Assembly (NCBI GenBank): GCA_051984675.1
Contig: JBPYFK010000011.1
Location: 1-61,293 of the forward strand
Direction: 5' to 3'
From: JBPYFK01 sp051984675
Lineage (GTDB): Bacteria; Actinomycetota; Actinomycetes; Mycobacteriales; Pseudonocardiaceae
DNA: 61,293 bases
In this document: positions 16,429 to 25,208 of the stretch, one piece after another
Position numbering within the stretch: the stretch's first letter is position 1
Layout: each line of letters starts with the position of its first letter
Made by a program: the position numbers and the translations under genes
The notes under the pieces: generated by a model
What the model was told of the DNA's origin: nothing
What the model saw: only the letters and a program-made list of their open reading frames with translations
Database searches by the model: none

Positions 16429-17952
16429 TCAGTAGGCGAACGACAACACTTCTTCGGGTTCCTCCACGCCTTCGTGCTGCTCGGCTTCCGCGTGCTGGAC
16501 GGGCATGACCGCCTCGACGCCACCGCGCACGTACCGCGTCATCAGGAACAGCTCGACAACACCGAGCACTCCGTAGATTGTCGTCAAAGCGATCAACGAC
16601 GTGAGCATCTCGCCTGCTGACACGCCGGAGGATACGGCGGACGCGGTAAACATCCACACACCGTCCACACCGGACGGATTAGGATTCGGCGCGACCACGA
16701 ACGGCTGACGGCCCATCTCGGTGAACACCCAGCCAGCGATGTTGCCGACGAACGGCGTCGCGATGCTCAGCAGCGCCAGCGATCCCCACCAGCGCCCCTT
16801 CGGGAACCTGCCCCGGCGGGTCAGCCAGAGCACGGCCACCGCCCCGAGCGCGGCCATCCCGCCGAAGCCGATCATGAACCGGAATCCCCAGTAGGTCACC
16901 GGAAGCAGCGGCTGGTAGTCGATCGGCTTGCCCGCGTACCGCCCCAGCGACGGGTCATTCGGGTAGTTCGTTCCGTACTTGTGCTGGTATTCCGGGGTCA
17001 GCTGGGACATTCCCCTGACCTGGCTGGTGAAGTCGCCGTTGGCCAGGAAGGACAGGATGTAGGGCACGGTGACGCTCTTGACGTCCTCGCAGTTCGGGCG
17101 GCTGACGTCGCCGTAGGCGAAGATCGAGAAGCTGGCCGGCCGCTCGGTGTGGCACAACGCCTCCGCCGAGGCCATCTTCATCGGCTGCTGCTGGAACATC
17201 AGCTTGCCCTGCACGTCGCCGGAGATCGCCAAGGCCGCGAACGCGACCACACCGACCCAGGCGCCCAGCCGCATGGACGTGTGCCACAGCTTGCGGTCCG
17301 GGTTGCCGGCGTCCGAGTTCCGGTGCTGGGTGGCGAGCTTCCAGCCGCCGATACCGACGAGGAACGCGCCCGCCACCGCGAAGCAGCCGGCGACGGTGTG
17401 CGGAACAGCCGCGAGCGCGGTGTTGTTCGTCAGCACCGCCCAGATCGACGTGAGCCGGGGACGGCCGTGCACGAACTCGATCCCGACCGGGTGCTGCATC
17501 CACGAGTTCGCGGCCAGGATGAAGTAGGCCGACAGCACGGTGGCCAGGGAGAACGCCCATGCGCAGGCCAGGTGCACGCCCCTGGACAACCGGTCCCAGC
17601 CGAAGATCCACAGGCCCAGGAAGGTGGACTCCACGAAGAAGGCCATCAGGCCCTCCATGGCCAGCGGCGCGCCGAACACGTCACCGACGAACCGCGAATA
17701 GGAACTCCAGGCCATCCCGAACTGGAACTCCTGAACGATCCCGGTCACCACCCCCATCGCGAAGTTGACCAGCATCAACTTGCCCCAGAACTTGGTCATC
17801 TTCAGGTACTGGGGGTTGCCGGTGCGGTACCAGGCTGTCTGTATACCGGCGACGAGAATGGCCAGTCCGATGGTCAGCGGAACCATCATGAAGTGGTAGA
17901 CGGTGGTGATCCCGAACTGCCACCGGCCGATGAGGAGGGGGTCCACACCCAC
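16429..17952 (-). CDS. cydA: Cytochrome bd oxidase subunit I
   Basis: A 507-residue catalytic subunit that binds haems b558, b595 and d and reduces oxygen using menaquinol. The N-terminus RWQFGITTVYHFMMVPLTIG contains His20, equivalent to the haem ligand His19 of E. coli. The GRQPF motif follows later, and the quinol-binding Q-loop is of the short type usual outside enterobacteria. First gene of the cyd operon. The 217 bp before it contain several adjacent hairpins and a 14-bp palindrome; I see no clear Rex site. Confidence 0.96.
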   Translation of the reverse strand: MGVDPLLIGRWQFGITTVYHFMMVPLTIGLAILVAGIQTAWYRTGNPQYLKMTKFWGKLMLVNFAMGVVTGIVQEFQFGMAWSSYSRFVGDVFGAPLAMEGLMAFFVESTFLGLWIFGWDRLSRGVHLACAWAFSLATVLSAYFILAANSWMQHPVGIEFVHGRPRLTSIWAVLTNNTALAAVPHTVAGCFAVAGAFLVGIGGWKLATQHRNSDAGNPDRKLWHTSMRLGAWVGVVAFAALAISGDVQGKLMFQQQPMKMASAEALCHTERPASFSIFAYGDVSRPNCEDVKSVTVPYILSFLANGDFTSQVRGMSQLTPEYQHKYGTNYPNDPSLGRYAGKPIDYQPLLPVTYWGFRFMIGFGGMAALGAVAVLWLTRRGRFPKGRWWGSLALLSIATPFVGNIAGWVFTEMGRQPFVVAPNPNPSGVDGVWMFTASAVSSGVSAGEMLTSLIALTTIYGVLGVVELFLMTRYVRGGVEAVMPVQHAEAEQHEGVEEPEEVLSFAY

Positions 17953-18027
17953 ACCCTGCCGTGCCCCTCACGTCCCGGGGCAGGTTCTCGGGTCCCGACT
18001 ACGCCGTCCAGGGGTCCCGGACAACCT

Positions 18028-18041
18028 AGGACTTAAGTCCT
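18028..18041. promoter_or_regulatory. 14-bp palindrome upstream of cydA
   Basis: AGGACTTAAGTCCT is perfectly self-complementary and lies 76 bp before the cydA start, just after the cluster of hairpins. It could be an operator or the end of a structured leader. It does not resemble the Rex consensus TTGTGAAN4TTCACAA. Confidence 0.55.
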
Positions 18042-18042
18042 G

Positions 18043-18161
18043 ATGCGGACATCCAAGGTGCCTCCAGAGAGGAGGCCAACGGGCCGCATCTGGTTCTTAC
18101 CAGCCGGAGGGTCTTCACGGAAGACTCTCACTGGGTGGTTGCTTTCCAACATCCCTCCCAG
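18043..18161 (-). ncRNA. Candidate structured 5' leader of the cyd operon
   Basis: Read towards cydA, the minus strand can form consecutive helices. The first is CTGGG (complement of 18157-18161) with CCCAG, enclosing GTTG/CAAC. The second is GTCTTC-CGT-GAAGAC (18111-18125), extendable by flanking GAG/CTC. The third is CTGGT-AAGA-ACCAG (18090-18103). The fourth is a two-level element, ATGCGG/CCGCAT (18043-18048 with 18084-18089) around GCCTCC-TCTCT-GGAGGC (18060-18076). This density in ~120 nt of non-coding DNA suggests a cis-acting RNA. I do not recognise a known riboswitch class. Transcription of this strand here is assumed. Confidence 0.55.
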
Positions 18162-18169
18162 GAAGTCAC

Positions 18170-20866
18170 CTATCCCTTCGTGACCGTCAACTCGCGCAAG
18201 CCGGCGTGGTCCGGGCCGTTCGGGCCGGTCAACTCCACTCGGACGTAGCGGGCCAGGAGCGGTTGCGGCGGCTGGGCCGTCACTTCCGTGAAGTGCACAC
18301 CGTCCAGCGAGGCCAGTAGCCGGTAGCCGGACGGCGCGACGTCAGTCCACTGTGGAGTGATCCGCGAGATCCGTTGCGCCGCACCGAGATCGACGGTCAG
18401 CGCACCGCTCGCCGCGTCCGGTACCCAGCTGGTCGCGGCGCTGCCGTCGACGACGGCCTCCGCGTACTTGCCGGGCTCCTCGCTGCTCGCCGTCGCCGGC
18501 TTGCAGCGCGCCAGGTTGTCCGTTGGCGCGAGGTCCGGGCGCCGGGTCTTGAGAACCACCGGCGCACCCGGGCTGGCCACGTGCTCCCCGTCCGGCGCCT
18601 CGACGGCGAACGGCGCGCCCTCGCGCAGCGTCACCGTGCTCGCCTGCGGGCCTAGATGCAGGTCGAAGGTCCGACCCTGCCAGTGCAACCCTGTCAGGGT
18701 GATCCCCTCCGGGAACTGCGGGGGCAGCAGGGGGTCGAGGTGCACCTTGTCCGCACGCCACCGCAGCCCCGTCAGCCCGTGCGTGAAGACCTGCGTGAAC
18801 CCGCCCGCACCGGTGAGGAAGTTGAACGTCGGGGCACCGGCTCCCTCACCCGCGCGCTGCCCGCGCGCCTCGGAGAACTGCGCGAACGGGTCCCGGACGA
18901 ACGGCAGGATGGAACGGTCCAGGTAGGTGTTCGTCGAGCACCCCGGCTCGCCGCTGGCGGCGGCATCCACGGCATGGACCGCGTCGGTCATCGCCGGACC
19001 GTCCGGGTCGGTGCGCTGCGCGTAGTAGTCCAGCGTGTTCGTGGCGACCGCCGGCGACATCGGCCACTCCAGCGGGTACTCCAGCAGCACGGTGTCCGCC
19101 TGCTTGATCTTGCCGCCCTGGTAGCCGTCGTACTGCTGGAAGACGTTCTGCTTCGGGTCGAACGGGATGCGCAGGCGGTTCGCGATCTCCGTCCACTGCG
19201 GCGGTGCCGGCCTGCCGACCAGCCGCGCGGCTTCGGTCGCCTCGCGCAGGGTGGTCGCGGCACCGGCATTGGTGAACACGCCATCGTTGACGCCGTTGCT
19301 GTACTCGTCGGGACCGGCGACGTTGTTGATCGAGTAACTTCCGTCCGGGTTGCGGGTGGCACGTCCGGCCCAGAACTCGGCGAGGTTGCTCAGCACGGAC
19401 CACCCGTGGTCGCGCAGCCAGCCTCGATCCCCGGTGGCCAGGTAGTACTGCCAGGCCGCGAGCGCGATGTCGCTCTGCAGGTGAATCTGGGTCAGGCAGT
19501 GCGGCGGGCTCCAACTGTGACAGTCGGTGTTCAGGTTGCCGGTGTCCGCGCTCTCCCACGGATAGAACGCACCCCGCTGGCCGATCGCCTTGGCGTTGGC
19601 TCGCGCGGCCGGGAGCGTACGCTCCCGGTAGTCCACAATGGACTTGGCGATGTCCGGGTGCTGCAGGAGCAGCCCCGGATACATCCAGATCTCCGCATCC
19701 CAGAAGACCAGGCCGGCGTAGTTGTCGCTGCTCAGCCCAGCAGGTGCCACGCTGTCGTTCTGGCCGGAGCGGATACTGGACAGCAGGCCGTAGTTGCCGG
19801 ACCGCAGCGCCTGCTGGAGCTCCAGCCTCCCCGGCACGGCGATGTCGCTGCTCCACAGCCGGTTCCACGCCGCAACGTGACCGGCGAACAGGTCGTCCCA
19901 GCCCCGGCTGGCGGCCTGACGCGACGCCCGCAGGGCGCTCTGCCCGTCAGCGGGCGAACTCACGCTCGTGTCCACGCCGACGTACTTGCTCAGCTCGTAG
20001 CTCTGGCCATTGTGGACAGGGAAGTCGAGCTTCCGCGCGGCGGTCAGCCCGTCAGCCTGCTGCCCCGCGCGCTGCGCGTCGACGCCCTGACCGGGACGCA
20101 GCGTGGAAGCGACCGTTCCGCGCGTGCCGACGCCATCGGTCTCGAAGCCCACGTGAACGGTATCGCCCGCGACACCGGCCGCGGTGGGATGCATCCGCCG
20201 CGCGCCCGCGCCGTCGAGGACGTCGGACGCCTCCGCCCGACCGTCCCAATGCGGCGTGATCCGCACCCGGACCGCCCCGACGTGCGGGTCCGCGCGGTCC
20301 GCGAGGACGTCGTAGACCAGGTCCGTCCGCTTGCCGTCCTTGGCGGTCCAGGTCAGTGACGTGGTCAGCAGCCCGCACCGCATGTTCAGGGTCTGGCGGA
20401 AGTTCGAGATCTGTCCGGGCGAGGTTTGCGGGCTGTAGGTGTCCGACCCGGTGCCGACCGTCAGCGTCGACCACGTGGGGATCGCGGCGTAGGAATGCTT
20501 CCACTCCGGCGTCTGATCAGTCGGCGCGTTCGCGTACAGCCCGGCGACGAACGCACCGTCGAATCTCGGGGTGTACAGCGGGAATCCGCTCTTCTCCCCG
20601 GTAGCGACGTAACCCATGCCGGTGGGCGGGACACGCTGTGCCAGGTAGCCGTTGCCGACGAAGGCGTGGCGGGTGTAGGCAGGATCGGGCTTGTCGGCCG
20701 ACAGCTGCCAACCCGGATCTTGCGGGCAGGGATTGTGACTCGGCTCCGGGATCGGAGGATTCGCCGGAGCGCCCAGGGCACTGTTCGCGCCGGGAACGAT
20801 GGCCGTCATCGCGATGAGTACGGCACTGAACAGCAGCTTCGACCCGCGCGGGCCCGACAACCGCAT
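18170..20866 (-). CDS. Secreted GH65-family glycoside hydrolase with discoidin domain
   Basis: An 898-residue exported enzyme. Residues 1-~33 form a signal peptide ending near ANSALGAPA. The N-terminal beta-sandwich and (alpha/alpha)6 catalytic region are those of glycoside hydrolase family 65, which includes acid trehalases and disaccharide phosphorylases. The likely general acid is the Glu in NVAGPDEYSNGVNDG. The last ~130 residues (CKPATASSEEPGKYAEAVVD onward) are an F5/8-type discoidin carbohydrate-binding domain. Secretion favours hydrolysis, and trehalase activity is plausible but unproven. The ATG at 20866 is chosen for the adjacent GGGGTGGGG and because it directly opens the signal peptide. 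Confidence 0.85.
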   Translation of the reverse strand: MRLSGPRGSKLLFSAVLIAMTAIVPGANSALGAPANPPIPEPSHNPCPQDPGWQLSADKPDPAYTRHAFVGNGYLAQRVPPTGMGYVATGEKSGFPLYTPRFDGAFVAGLYANAPTDQTPEWKHSYAAIPTWSTLTVGTGSDTYSPQTSPGQISNFRQTLNMRCGLLTTSLTWTAKDGKRTDLVYDVLADRADPHVGAVRVRITPHWDGRAEASDVLDGAGARRMHPTAAGVAGDTVHVGFETDGVGTRGTVASTLRPGQGVDAQRAGQQADGLTAARKLDFPVHNGQSYELSKYVGVDTSVSSPADGQSALRASRQAASRGWDDLFAGHVAAWNRLWSSDIAVPGRLELQQALRSGNYGLLSSIRSGQNDSVAPAGLSSDNYAGLVFWDAEIWMYPGLLLQHPDIAKSIVDYRERTLPAARANAKAIGQRGAFYPWESADTGNLNTDCHSWSPPHCLTQIHLQSDIALAAWQYYLATGDRGWLRDHGWSVLSNLAEFWAGRATRNPDGSYSINNVAGPDEYSNGVNDGVFTNAGAATTLREATEAARLVGRPAPPQWTEIANRLRIPFDPKQNVFQQYDGYQGGKIKQADTVLLEYPLEWPMSPAVATNTLDYYAQRTDPDGPAMTDAVHAVDAAASGEPGCSTNTYLDRSILPFVRDPFAQFSEARGQRAGEGAGAPTFNFLTGAGGFTQVFTHGLTGLRWRADKVHLDPLLPPQFPEGITLTGLHWQGRTFDLHLGPQASTVTLREGAPFAVEAPDGEHVASPGAPVVLKTRRPDLAPTDNLARCKPATASSEEPGKYAEAVVDGSAATSWVPDAASGALTVDLGAAQRISRITPQWTDVAPSGYRLLASLDGVHFTEVTAQPPQPLLARYVRVELTGPNGPDHAGLRELTVTKG

Positions 20867-21054
20867 AACCCCACCCCAGATCGTCGCTGATCCGTACAGT
20901 CCATAAAGGACGATCACGATCGATTCAGTAACCGAGCGTGCCGCACGGCCAGGTGAATCGTTCATGATCGCGGATCAGCTAACCCCAACGATCAGCCGGC
21001 CGTCAAGGAAAATCCGCAACATCCCTCGACGAGAGCAAGCAGTCGCGACACCGC
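20867..21054. other. Intergenic region between IclR and GH65 genes
   Basis: 188 bp without a supported gene, with both neighbours on the minus strand. It should hold the GH65 promoter, but no dyad or clear -10/-35 pair was recognised. A GATCGCGGATC half-repeat near 20967 is too weak to name. Confidence 0.4.
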
Positions 21055-21837
21055 TCACCGGAGGGCTTCGGCGACTGCCGCCGCGGTGTCGGCGACCAGC
21101 GGTCCGACCTCGTCCGGCGACAGTGGCTCCAGTGCTACGACGCCCACGCTGGCGCGCAACCCCGGAACCCCGCGCACCGGCGCGGCCACGCCGTACGCTC
21201 CGGCCTGCAACTCGCCGCTGCTGACCACCCACTTCGGGCCGTTCGGGGGCACATCGATCGCCCGACCGGCGGCTCCGCGCTGCACCGGGTGTCTGGTCCC
21301 CACCCGGTACGACACGTGGTAGCTCGTCCAGGACGGCTCGACGACCGCGACCGCCTGCGCCTCGTTGCCGTCCGCGACCGTCAGGTGCACGGTGGCACCG
21401 ACGCGTTCGGCGAGCGCGCGCAAGGCCGGCAACGACGCGAAGCGGATCTGCGGCAGCACCCGCCCGGCCAACCACAGCACGCCGAGACCCAGCCGTACCT
21501 TGGAGCCCTCCCGGCGGATCAGCCCGCGGTTCTGCAGCGGTCCAAGCAGCCGGTACACCGCCGCTCGGCTGACACCGATCGCCCCCGCGAGGTCACTGAT
21601 CGTGGGTGCGTCGCTGTCCGCGTCCGCGACCGCCTGGAGCAGACCGAGGCCGCGTTCCAGGGTCAGCGAGCTCTCCTTGTTCGCCGGCTGCACTCCCGAG
21701 CTCGGCATCCCGGAGTTCCCGGAACCCGCCGGCGGTGAAGCTGAGCGTGCGGCCTGGATCTGGCCGGAAGCCGCTGGGCCTGTGCTCGTTGCGCCTGTGC
21801 TCGTTGGGCCTGTACTCGTTGGGTGTTGTGGTGGCAT
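21055..21837 (-). CDS. IclR-family transcriptional regulator
   Basis: A 260-residue regulator. A winged helix-turn-helix (LTLERGLGLLQAVADADSD, then TISDLAGAIGVSRAAVYRLL) is followed by an effector-binding domain with VQRGAAGRAI. The first ~50 residues are an unusual Ser/Thr/Gly/Pro-rich extension encoded by imperfect 15-bp repeats at 21780-21824. The ATG lies 9 bp after the fumarylacetoacetase stop and GAGGTG precedes it. Its position at the end of the fumarylacetoacetase operon suggests control of aromatic or tyrosine catabolism, possibly with a homogentisate-related effector. Confidence 0.88.
   Translation of the reverse strand: MPPQHPTSTGPTSTGATSTGPAASGQIQAARSASPPAGSGNSGMPSSGVQPANKESSLTLERGLGLLQAVADADSDAPTISDLAGAIGVSRAAVYRLLGPLQNRGLIRREGSKVRLGLGVLWLAGRVLPQIRFASLPALRALAERVGATVHLTVADGNEAQAVAVVEPSWTSYHVSYRVGTRHPVQRGAAGRAIDVPPNGPKWVVSSGELQAGAYGVAAPVRGVPGLRASVGVVALEPLSPDEVGPLVADTAAAVAEALR
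21780..21824. repeat. Three imperfect 15-bp repeats inside the IclR gene
   Basis: Units CCTGTGCTCGTTGCG, CCTGTGCTCGTTGGG and CCTGTACTCGTTGGG follow one another and encode the TSTGP-type repeat at the IclR N-terminus. Slippage could vary this segment without frameshift. Confidence 0.75.
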
Positions 21838-21846
21838 CGGCTTGTT

Positions 21847-23055
21847 TCACCTCGTCCCCGCTGCCAGGACCGTGCCCGTGACCTCCGCGAGCCCGACCGT
21901 GGAGCCGTCTGGTCCGGGTGCACTGCCCCGCAGTGTGACGCGATCGCCGTCCTGCAGGAAGGTCCGATGCTCGCCGCTGTCGAGGACGACCGGGTCGCGA
22001 CCACCCCAGGTGAGTTCCAGCAGGCAGCCCCGCTGCTCGCGTTTCGGCCCGGACACGGTCCCGGAGGCGAACACGTCCCCGGGTCGGACGGTGGCGCCGT
22101 TGACCGTCATGTGCGCGAGTTGCTGCGCCGGTGACCACGCCATGTCCGCGAATCTGGGCCGCGAGAGCAGGCTGTCATTGCAGCGCACTTCCAGCGTCAG
22201 GTCCAGCCCGTTCGGCTCGGACTCCGCCAGGTAGCTCTGCAGCGGATGCTCCGGTTCCGGGATGGGCACGCGCGCTTCGGAGAACGCTTCCAGCGGCGTG
22301 ACCCACGCCGATACCGAGGTGGCGAAGGACTTCGACAGGAACGGTCCGAGCGGCTGGTACTCCCACGCCTGAATGTCGCGGGCCGACCAGTCGTTGACCA
22401 GCACGACACCGAAAACGTGCTCCGCGAAGTCCGATGTGGACACTTGGGAGGCGGTCGGCCCGCCGCAGACGAATCCCACCTCGGCCTCGAAGTCCAGCCG
22501 GCGGCTGGGGCCGAAGGTGGGGGTGCTCTCGCCGGAGACCTTCCGCTGCCCGCTCGGCCGCGCCACGTCGGTGCCGGAGACCACGACGGTCCCGGCCCGG
22601 CCGTGGTAGCCGACCGGCAAATGCGTCCAGTTCGGCAGCAGCGGCGGTGCCTCGTGCTGCCGGAAGATCCGCCCGACGTTTTCCGCGTGGTGACGGGAGG
22701 AGTAGAAGTCCACGAAGTCCGCGACCGTGAACGGCAGGATCGAGGTCCGCCACGACACGCGCATCAACTCGACGCCGTGCGGCGCGCGGTCCGACGTCAC
22801 GATCGCGGCGAGCCGTTCGCGCAGCTCCGACCACGTCGAGCGCTCGGATGCCAGCAGCGGGTCGAGCGAGTCCGTGCGGGCGAGCTCGGCAAGCCGGGGG
22901 CCGAGTTGGTCCGCGACCTGATGCAGCGGCAGTGCCCAGTCTCCGACCCGTACCGACAGTGCCGGGCCGTCCGCGGTGCGCAGGACCCCGTAGGGCAGCG
23001 TCTGCGGGCCGAACGGCCTGTCCGCCGCGAACTCCGGGTCGTCGATCCAGGTCAC
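21847..23055 (-). CDS. fahA: Fumarylacetoacetase
   Basis: Hydrolyses fumarylacetoacetate to fumarate and acetoacetate, the last step of tyrosine/homogentisate catabolism. At 402 residues it has normal length. Key segments include DFYSSRHHAENVGRIFR, LPVGYHGRAGTVV, LDFEAEVGFVCGGPT and VLVNDWSARDIQAWEYQPLG, which supply the metal and catalytic residues. The GTG at 23055 overlaps the upstream gene stop (GTGA), so the two are coupled. Homogentisate dioxygenase and maleylacetoacetate isomerase are not in this window. Confidence 0.93.
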   Translation of the reverse strand: MTWIDDPEFAADRPFGPQTLPYGVLRTADGPALSVRVGDWALPLHQVADQLGPRLAELARTDSLDPLLASERSTWSELRERLAAIVTSDRAPHGVELMRVSWRTSILPFTVADFVDFYSSRHHAENVGRIFRQHEAPPLLPNWTHLPVGYHGRAGTVVVSGTDVARPSGQRKVSGESTPTFGPSRRLDFEAEVGFVCGGPTASQVSTSDFAEHVFGVVLVNDWSARDIQAWEYQPLGPFLSKSFATSVSAWVTPLEAFSEARVPIPEPEHPLQSYLAESEPNGLDLTLEVRCNDSLLSRPRFADMAWSPAQQLAHMTVNGATVRPGDVFASGTVSGPKREQRGCLLELTWGGRDPVVLDSGEHRTFLQDGDRVTLRGSAPGPDGSTVGLAEVTGTVLAAGTR

Positions 23056-23927
23056 AGCAACCCCAACCGCTCCAGGTCGGCGAACGGGCCGGTGAGCGTC
23101 GGCGCGCCGAAGGACGAGAACACGTCGCGCACCGCGCGAGCGGCGTCGTCCGAGAGCGCGGCGGCTTCCGCCGCCAGCGCGGCACCGTCGGTGCTGGCCA
23201 GCCCGGCGCGCACGTCCTTGCCGGACAGCGCGCGGGCGGTGGCGACCAGCAGGTTGAGGAACCCGTGATGGGTGAAGGTGGTGTCGGGGTCGGTGTCCCG
23301 CACGGCGCTGGTCAGGCCCGTCGTGGCCTTGAACGGAACCCCGAGGGTGGTGGCCACGGCCAGGAAGTCGGCGACCACGTCGATGCTCGGGATCGACTCG
23401 GCGGTCTCGCCGCCGCAGCGCAACTTCGGCCAGCACCCGTGTCCGGCGACCCGCCTGATGCCGTCCAGCCAGCCGTCGCCGCCGCGGCGCGGCTCCACGA
23501 CGCGGACGACGTCCTCCGGGACGAACTCGGAGACCCGCTCCAGCCAGACATCGTCCACATCGGACGGTGCGGGCATCTCGACCATGCGCAGGTCCAGGAT
23601 CTCCTGGCGGCCCTCAATGATCGACAGCGCCTTGGGCACCCCGCCGAGGCCGGTGTCGCACACCAGGGACAGCGGGACGGGCCGGTCGGGCTTGGCCTTG
23701 GCCAGCTCGCTGATCAGGTCGGTCAGCCGGGACGCCTGGCACAGTATCGGCCCCACAACCCCGGCCCGCTCGCCCGCTCTCGCCTCCAGGTGGTCGGCCA
23801 CGGCTTGCTGCGCCGGAGCACTCGCCGGGGGGAACAGCGCGGCGTCATCAACCAACCTTGCGAACAGCGGCGGGATGTCGCGCGGCCCAGGCGCGCGGAG
23901 TTCTACTGCGCTTGACACGGCTGCCAC
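23052..23927 (-). CDS. Unknown protein coupled to fumarylacetoacetase
   Basis: A 291-residue soluble protein that I do not recognise as a characterised enzyme. It begins with an Ala-rich segment and PPLFARLVDDAALFPPAS, and later has PKLRCGGETAESIPSIDVVA and GVPFKATTGL, arranged like a TIM-barrel-type fold (inference). It overlaps fahA by 4 bp (GTGA) as first gene of the cluster, so it probably acts in the same pathway. The GTG at 23927 has TACGGA 5 nt upstream, which could indicate a leaderless start; a GTG at 23918 is possible. Confidence 0.75.
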   Translation of the reverse strand: MAAVSSAVELRAPGPRDIPPLFARLVDDAALFPPASAPAQQAVADHLEARAGERAGVVGPILCQASRLTDLISELAKAKPDRPVPLSLVCDTGLGGVPKALSIIEGRQEILDLRMVEMPAPSDVDDVWLERVSEFVPEDVVRVVEPRRGGDGWLDGIRRVAGHGCWPKLRCGGETAESIPSIDVVADFLAVATTLGVPFKATTGLTSAVRDTDPDTTFTHHGFLNLLVATARALSGKDVRAGLASTDGAALAAEAAALSDDAARAVRDVFSSFGAPTLTGPFADLERLGLL

Positions 23928-24377
23928 GCTAATCCGTAACGGCTAGTGAACAAAGGTGTCCGTAAAACGAACACCCAGAGGGACCAATGCCGTACTACCG
24001 TCGGGTTGATCAGGCGCCACCCGAACGGCAGACACGGTTCGGGGCCGACGGTCACCCCGCCCCAGACCTCAAGCCTGGCTCGCTTTGCCACGGACCCGCC
24101 TCCTGCGGTCGTCAACGTTGACCACGCCACTTTCGCACCCTGGACGTGACCTGGTTCGCACCGGGGTCGGACGCACCCTTGCGACCGCCCTGGTGATGGA
24201 ATGCGCCGTTCGCCTGACGGCCGCGCGGAGGTCGCCCCGGAATCACCGCTGGGCTGGTAAGAAACTGACTGGTAAGAACTGAAGGCAACTTAAGTCGGAT
24301 GGACCACGCCGGCAGCACCCGATAAAGTTAGGCTTGCCTAACAAAGCAGCCCGTAGTCGGTAGCTCGGAGGTGACCC
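23928..24377. other. Divergent intergenic region with iron box
   Basis: About 450 bp between the fumarylacetoacetase cluster and the DUF2470 gene. The 3' part is AT-rich and holds the iron box at 24327-24342. The rest (23940-24290) has no ORF with convincing codon bias and no RNA I recognise. Confidence 0.6.
24327..24342 (+). promoter_or_regulatory. Iron box (predicted IdeR/DmdR site)
   Basis: GTTAGGCTTGCCTAAC has 7-bp inverted arms around TT and matches the TTAGG...CCTAA pattern bound by Fe-loaded DtxR/IdeR repressors. It lies 36 bp before the GTG of the DUF2470 gene, a location that fits iron-dependent repression. Confidence 0.75.
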
Positions 24378-25169
24378 GTGAGCGAGACCCCGGTGGGAGA
24401 GGCCAGGGCACGCCGGCCAGCGATCCCGAGTCCGGCCGAGCGCGCCAAGACGATCGCCACCCGCGGTGGTCGCGCTGCGCTGATGCCGTCCGAGGACGAG
24501 TCGGCGCGCATCGCGCCGCTCATGCACCACGTACACCCCGACGGGTCGGCGACCATCCTGCTGGCCGACGAGCACCCGCTGGTCGCCGCCACCTGGCAGG
24601 CGCCGCGCGGCGAGCTGGGCGCGATGCTGGAGGTCGCGGACCCGGCTCCGGTCCGGCTGCGCGAACCCGTCCGTGCCCTGCTGTGGCTGACCGGCTGGCT
24701 GCGGGCGCTGGACGGCGACGACGCCCGCGCCGAGGTGCTCGCGGTCGCGGAGCAACGGCCGGACACACGGCTCCTCGACGCCGGACACGGCGCCACCGTG
24801 CTGCGGCTGGAATCCGCCTCGGTCGTGCTCGCCGACGCCGAGGGGAGCGCGTCGGTGCGGCTCGCCGACTTCGCCGACGCCCACCCGGACCCGTTCTGCC
24901 TGCTCGAAGAGGGCTGGCTCCGGCACCTGGAGTTGGCGCACGTGGACGTCGTCGGCCTTCTGACCCGGCACGTTCCCGAGCGGCTGCACGGTGGGCACAT
25001 CCGGCCGCTGGGTCTGGACCGGTTCGGCATCCGCCTGCGGGTGGAGTCCACCGACGGCGACCACGACGTGCGCCTGGCGTTCTCCCGCGAGGTCACCACC
25101 GCCGAGCAGTTGGGCACGGAGATGCGCCGGCTGGTCGGCTGCCCGTTCCTCCCCCGGCAGCGGCGCTGA
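24378..25169 (+). CDS. DUF2470 protein, haem-iron utilisation type
   Basis: A 263-residue protein related to HugZ-like / pyridoxamine-oxidase-fold proteins that carry a DUF2470 domain, here at the C-terminus (VDVVGLLTRHVPERLHGGHI ... LGTEMRRLVGC). Relatives take part in haem binding or degradation. It corresponds in position to M. tuberculosis Rv3839. The GTG at 24378 follows CGGAGGTGA. The iron box directly upstream predicts induction under iron starvation. The biochemical activity of this subtype is not established by the sequence. Confidence 0.82.
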   Translation: MSETPVGEARARRPAIPSPAERAKTIATRGGRAALMPSEDESARIAPLMHHVHPDGSATILLADEHPLVAATWQAPRGELGAMLEVADPAPVRLREPVRALLWLTGWLRALDGDDARAEVLAVAEQRPDTRLLDAGHGATVLRLESASVVLADAEGSASVRLADFADAHPDPFCLLEEGWLRHLELAHVDVVGLLTRHVPERLHGGHIRPLGLDRFGIRLRVESTDGDHDVRLAFSREVTTAEQLGTEMRRLVGCPFLPRQRR

Positions 25170-25208
25170 CCCGGCCCTGCCGGTACCGGCACGAGTAACG
25201 TGCGCTGG

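Noticed and set aside
17953..18169. Rex operator or a known riboswitch upstream of cydA
   Set aside because: No TTGTGAAN4TTCACAA-like site and no conserved core of cobalamin, FMN, TPP, SAM, glycine, M-box or c-di-AMP riboswitches was found.
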